Positions 15,035 through 16,644 of a stretch of 16,644 nucleotides of DNA are shown piece after piece. The translations under genes were made by a program, and so were the position numbers. Numbering within the stretch: position 1 is the first letter of the stretch; every line of letters starts with the position of its first letter. The stretch comes from Methanobacteriaceae archaeon. Its GTDB lineage: Archaea; Methanobacteriota; Methanobacteria; Methanobacteriales; Methanobacteriaceae. The notes under the pieces are model-generated. The model did no database searches. It was not told where the DNA came from and saw nothing but the letters and a program-made list of their open reading frames with translations. The stretch spans positions 1 to 16,644 of the forward strand of contig CAAFWR010000120.1 of the NCBI GenBank assembly GCA_900766745.1, written 5' to 3'.

Positions 15035-15922
15035 ATGGATGAAATAAGAACGGATGGAGGTAAAAAAGCAGCTATTGTTGGAATAGGTGCTAATACATTC
15101 CTAACAGTTTTGAACATAATAATAGGATTAATCTCTGGGAGTTATGCATTAATATCTGAAGGAGCCCATACTTTATCAGATATTGCAACAACAATAATTG
15201 CATACACTGGTTTTAAAATAGGTCAAAAGCCACCAGATAAAGAACACCCAATAGGCCACGGTCGTGCTGAAGCTATTGCAGGACTTGTAATTACAATGTT
15301 TCTTGTAGCAGTAGGTTATGAAATAACAATGGGAGCTGTAGAGAAACTTCAAAATCATACACTATTAACCGCTCCAGATTCATTAGCTGCAGTAATGGCT
15401 ATTATTGGAATTATTGTAAATCTCCTAATAAGTACTTATATTATAAGTCTAGGTAAAAAAATCAACAGTCCAGCGATAATAGCTGACGGACAACACCAAA
15501 GAGTAGACATATACTCATCAGTAGCTATTCTAATAGGAGTTATAATAGCTAAAGTCGGTTATCCTATATTCGACCCAATAATCGGTCTTTTCATAGGTTT
15601 AATGATTTTTAAAACGGCTTATACAGTTGGTAAAGACAATGTAGAACATATTATGGGCAAAATTCCATCACAGGAGTTAATTGATGAAATTGAAAGCTGT
15701 GCAAATGAAATACCTAAAGTGAAAGGGGCACATAATATTAGAGTGGACTATTTAGGATCATATGCTATAGTCTCCCTTCACATAGAACTTGATGGAACAT
15801 TGACATTATATGAATCCCATGTAATTACACATGCTGTTGAAGATAACATGGTTGAAAAAATTGAATTAATTAAAGCAGTAAATGTTCATGCTTGTCCATA
15901 TCATTATAAAGATAATGAATAA
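15035..15922 (+). CDS. Cation diffusion facilitator transporter, probably zinc-type
   Basis: This 295-residue inner-membrane cation/proton antiporter has six predicted membrane helices followed by a cytoplasmic metal-binding domain (about 210-295). Metal-site residues are visible in helix 2 (H45 and D49 in SEGAHTLSD) and helix 5 (H154 and D158 in ADGQHQRVD). The loop motif HPIGHGRAEA (71-80) is the family hallmark. An HxxxD/HxxxD pairing is the arrangement of zinc-type CDFs such as ZnT and CzcD, unlike DxxxD in manganese exporters, so zinc (possibly with cobalt or cadmium) is the likely substrate. The C-terminal domain has His-rich sites (SLHIELD, THAVED, HACPYHYK). No metal-responsive regulator is seen nearby. 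Confidence 0.92.
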   Translation: MDEIRTDGGKKAAIVGIGANTFLTVLNIIIGLISGSYALISEGAHTLSDIATTIIAYTGFKIGQKPPDKEHPIGHGRAEAIAGLVITMFLVAVGYEITMGAVEKLQNHTLLTAPDSLAAVMAIIGIIVNLLISTYIISLGKKINSPAIIADGQHQRVDIYSSVAILIGVIIAKVGYPIFDPIIGLFIGLMIFKTAYTVGKDNVEHIMGKIPSQELIDEIESCANEIPKVKGAHNIRVDYLGSYAIVSLHIELDGTLTLYESHVITHAVEDNMVEKIELIKAVNVHACPYHYKDNE

Positions 15923-15958
15923 AATAGAAATTATTTTTATAATTTAACAATTATTTTT

Positions 15959-15965
15959 AAAAAAA
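15959..15965 (-). terminator. T7 terminator after tRNA-Ser
   Basis: The minus strand has seven T's about ten bases past the 3' end of tRNA-Ser, suitable for archaeal termination. On the plus strand the same region holds T5 runs that could end the CDF transcript. Confidence 0.5.
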
Positions 15966-15975
15966 GTAAGATAAA

Positions 15976-16060
15976 CGCCGGGACCGGGATTTGAACCCGG
16001 GTGATCCAAGGGATCATCGGATTAGCAGTCCGACGCCGTACCAGGCTGGGCCATCCCGAC
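15976..16060 (-). tRNA. tRNA-Ser(GCU)
   Basis: An 85-nt tRNA reads on the minus strand. The acceptor stem GTCGGGA pairs with TCCCGGC (one G-U pair), and the discriminator is G. The anticodon loop CTGCTAA is closed by TCGGA/TCCGA and gives anticodon GCU. The long variable arm (TGATCC...GGATCA) marks a class II tRNA, as expected for serine. The T-arm has GGGTTCAAATCCC. The CCA end is not encoded. TTTATA at 16091-16096 (minus) is correctly placed as its promoter. Confidence 0.96.
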
Positions 16061-16090
16061 ATATATTATTATAATATGATTTTTATTGCA

Positions 16091-16096
16091 TATAAA
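16091..16096 (-). promoter_or_regulatory. TATA box of tRNA-Ser
   Basis: The minus strand reads TATATTTATA over 16091-16100. A box centred near 16094 predicts transcription from about 16068, a few bases before the tRNA 5' end. Confidence 0.5.
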
Positions 16097-16113
16097 TATA
16101 CCTATAATCCTAT

Positions 16114-16119
16114 AAAAAA
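16114..16119 (-). terminator. T6 terminator of SRP RNA
   Basis: Six T's on the minus strand directly follow the last paired segment (GTGCC) of the SRP RNA. Confidence 0.65.
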
Positions 16120-16423
16120 GGCACGTTCAGAAGTGGACAAATCTCCAAAACATAGGTGATCTGAAAAAACAGCTCCACCCCGTGATTCTACAAGCATTAA
16201 TTGTAATTAGTAGAGCTGCTCCCTCCCGGGCCTGACACATTCCTAAAACTAAGGTAATTTATATTTACCCTACAGTAAAAATTTTACCACCATTAATCCT
16301 GTAGGGCGAGGTTTCTATACCATTTTTTCAGGCCTGTGTTTCTTCAAAAAGCCGCCTTCTGAACTTCGACTGCACCAAAGGGGGTATGTGCTTACAGAGG
16401 ACCCCTAACCCTCCAGTCTAGCC
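16120..16423 (-). ncRNA. ffs: Archaeal signal recognition particle RNA (7S RNA)
   Basis: This is the RNA scaffold for SRP54 and SRP19, which targets nascent membrane and secreted proteins to the translocon. The minus strand carries the conserved helix 8 tip GTCAGGCCCGGGAGGG followed by AGCAGC (about 16218-16237), with a GGGA tetraloop on a CCC/GGG stem. A helix 6 candidate pairs CCCTACAG with CTGTAGGG (16268-16306). The Alu domain near the 5' end has CCTCTGTAAGC. The long helix 5 is confirmed by two perfect 9-bp pairings in nested order: GTTCAGAAG (16364-16356) with CTTCTGAAC (16133-16125), and CTGAAAAAA (16331-16323) with TTTTTTCAG (16169-16161). The length of about 304 nt is normal for archaea. 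Ends are set by the TATA box and the T-run and may be off by a few bases. Confidence 0.93.
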
Positions 16424-16447
16424 AAATGATATTTATGGTATTAATAT

Positions 16448-16455
16448 TATTTAAA
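16448..16455 (-). promoter_or_regulatory. TATA box of SRP RNA
   Basis: The minus strand reads CCTTTAAATAAT. The box TTTAAATA is centred at about 16451, predicting transcription from about 16425, in agreement with the 5' end inferred from structure. Confidence 0.6.
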
Positions 16456-16553
16456 GGTTATTAAAAAGAAGAATCATAACCATGCCAATTTAATTAGTCC
16501 TTTTTTATCAAAAGTAATAATATTTGACTTATTTGAATTAAATTAACTTTGTG

Positions 16554-16586
16554 AAATTAATATTCGTATTTGGGGGATAATAATAT
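16554..16586 (+). promoter_or_regulatory. Possible CRISPR leader end (right arm of the inverted repeat)
   Basis: This segment and the following 8 bases are identical in reverse complement to positions 1-41. It contains TTTGGGGGATAATAATAT and directly precedes a repeat-like unit. A conserved sequence next to the first repeat is where Cas1-Cas2 acts during spacer insertion, and it is often shared by arrays that use the same repeat. The identity is seen directly; the leader function is inferred. Confidence 0.5.
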
Positions 16587-16644
16587 GTTTCATTGTTTAA
16601 AACTACGATTGAAATGCCTGAAAGAGTGCCATCGACGAGTAGAT
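16587..16644 (+). CRISPR. Possible start of a CRISPR array: first repeat and truncated first spacer
   Basis: A candidate 29-nt repeat (16587-16615) starts GTTTCATTG, has TTTAAAACTAC in the middle and ends GATTGAAAT. The ending is the one shared by many archaeal type I repeats, including that of Methanothermobacter thermautotrophicus as I recall it (GGGATTGAAAT). The final 29 bases (16616-16644) are about 52% G+C in a region that is otherwise mostly A/T, as expected for a spacer taken from foreign DNA. Only one repeat copy lies in the window, so the array cannot be confirmed from this sequence. Confidence 0.5.

Noticed and set aside
1..16594. The 41-bp inverted arms as terminal repeats of a transposon or invertible island
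   Set aside because: The interior is mainly housekeeping genes and has no transposase or integrase. The outer side of the right arm looks like a CRISPR repeat, so a shared leader explains the identity better. It cannot be fully excluded without flanking sequence.

Overview
The window is very AT-rich archaeal DNA and most likely comes from the Methanobacteriales, probably a gut Methanobrevibacter. Four things point there: a secreted adhesin with pseudomurein-binding repeats (pseudomurein walls occur only in Methanobacteriales and Methanopyrus), a formylmethanofuran dehydrogenase polyferredoxin, class III (EppA-type) pilins, and an archaeal SRP RNA. Genes are preceded by archaeal TATA boxes and by GGAGG or GGTGATC-type ribosome binding sites.

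Layout. 1-41 is one arm of a 41-bp perfect inverted repeat; the other arm is at 16554-16594. 311-2137 (+) is a large DUF2070-type membrane protein. 2151-2432 (-) is a small membrane protein. 2516-4525 (+) is RqcH, the ribosome quality-control factor. 5234-6337 (-) is a membrane-anchored protein with an acidic linker and a possible sensor domain, followed with no gap by a UPF0173 metallo-beta-lactamase-fold hydrolase (4526-5233, -). Two tiny class III pilins (6524-6906, +) diverge from that pair across an intergenic region rich in dyads. A minus-strand block then holds the FwdF-like polyferredoxin (6938-7930), a small ferredoxin (7940-8131) and archaeal CoaD (8186-8644). 8751-11993 (-) is a 1080-residue adhesin: signal peptide, seven Ig-like repeats, pseudomurein-binding repeats, and a C-terminal Cys-His-Asp protease/transglutaminase-fold domain. 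After a 331-bp intergenic stretch come a B12-type radical SAM protein (12325-13872), a class I/II aminotransferase (13902-15020) and a zinc-type CDF transporter (15035-15922), all on +. tRNA-Ser(GCU) (15976-16060) and SRP RNA (16120-16423) lie on the minus strand.

How it fits together. Most of the interior is chromosomal housekeeping: translation quality control, CoA synthesis, methanogenesis electron transfer, protein targeting and a serine tRNA. The accessory part is the surface machinery (pilins, adhesin). The most unusual structural observation is at the edges. The 41-bp inverted arms look like the leader end plus the first bases of a CRISPR repeat. At the right edge the arm runs into a repeat-like unit ending GATTGAAAT, followed by spacer-like DNA of much higher GC content. 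The simplest reading is two CRISPR arrays with the same leader pointing outward from both ends of this segment. Only one complete repeat unit is visible, so this remains a hypothesis. No cas genes lie inside the window.
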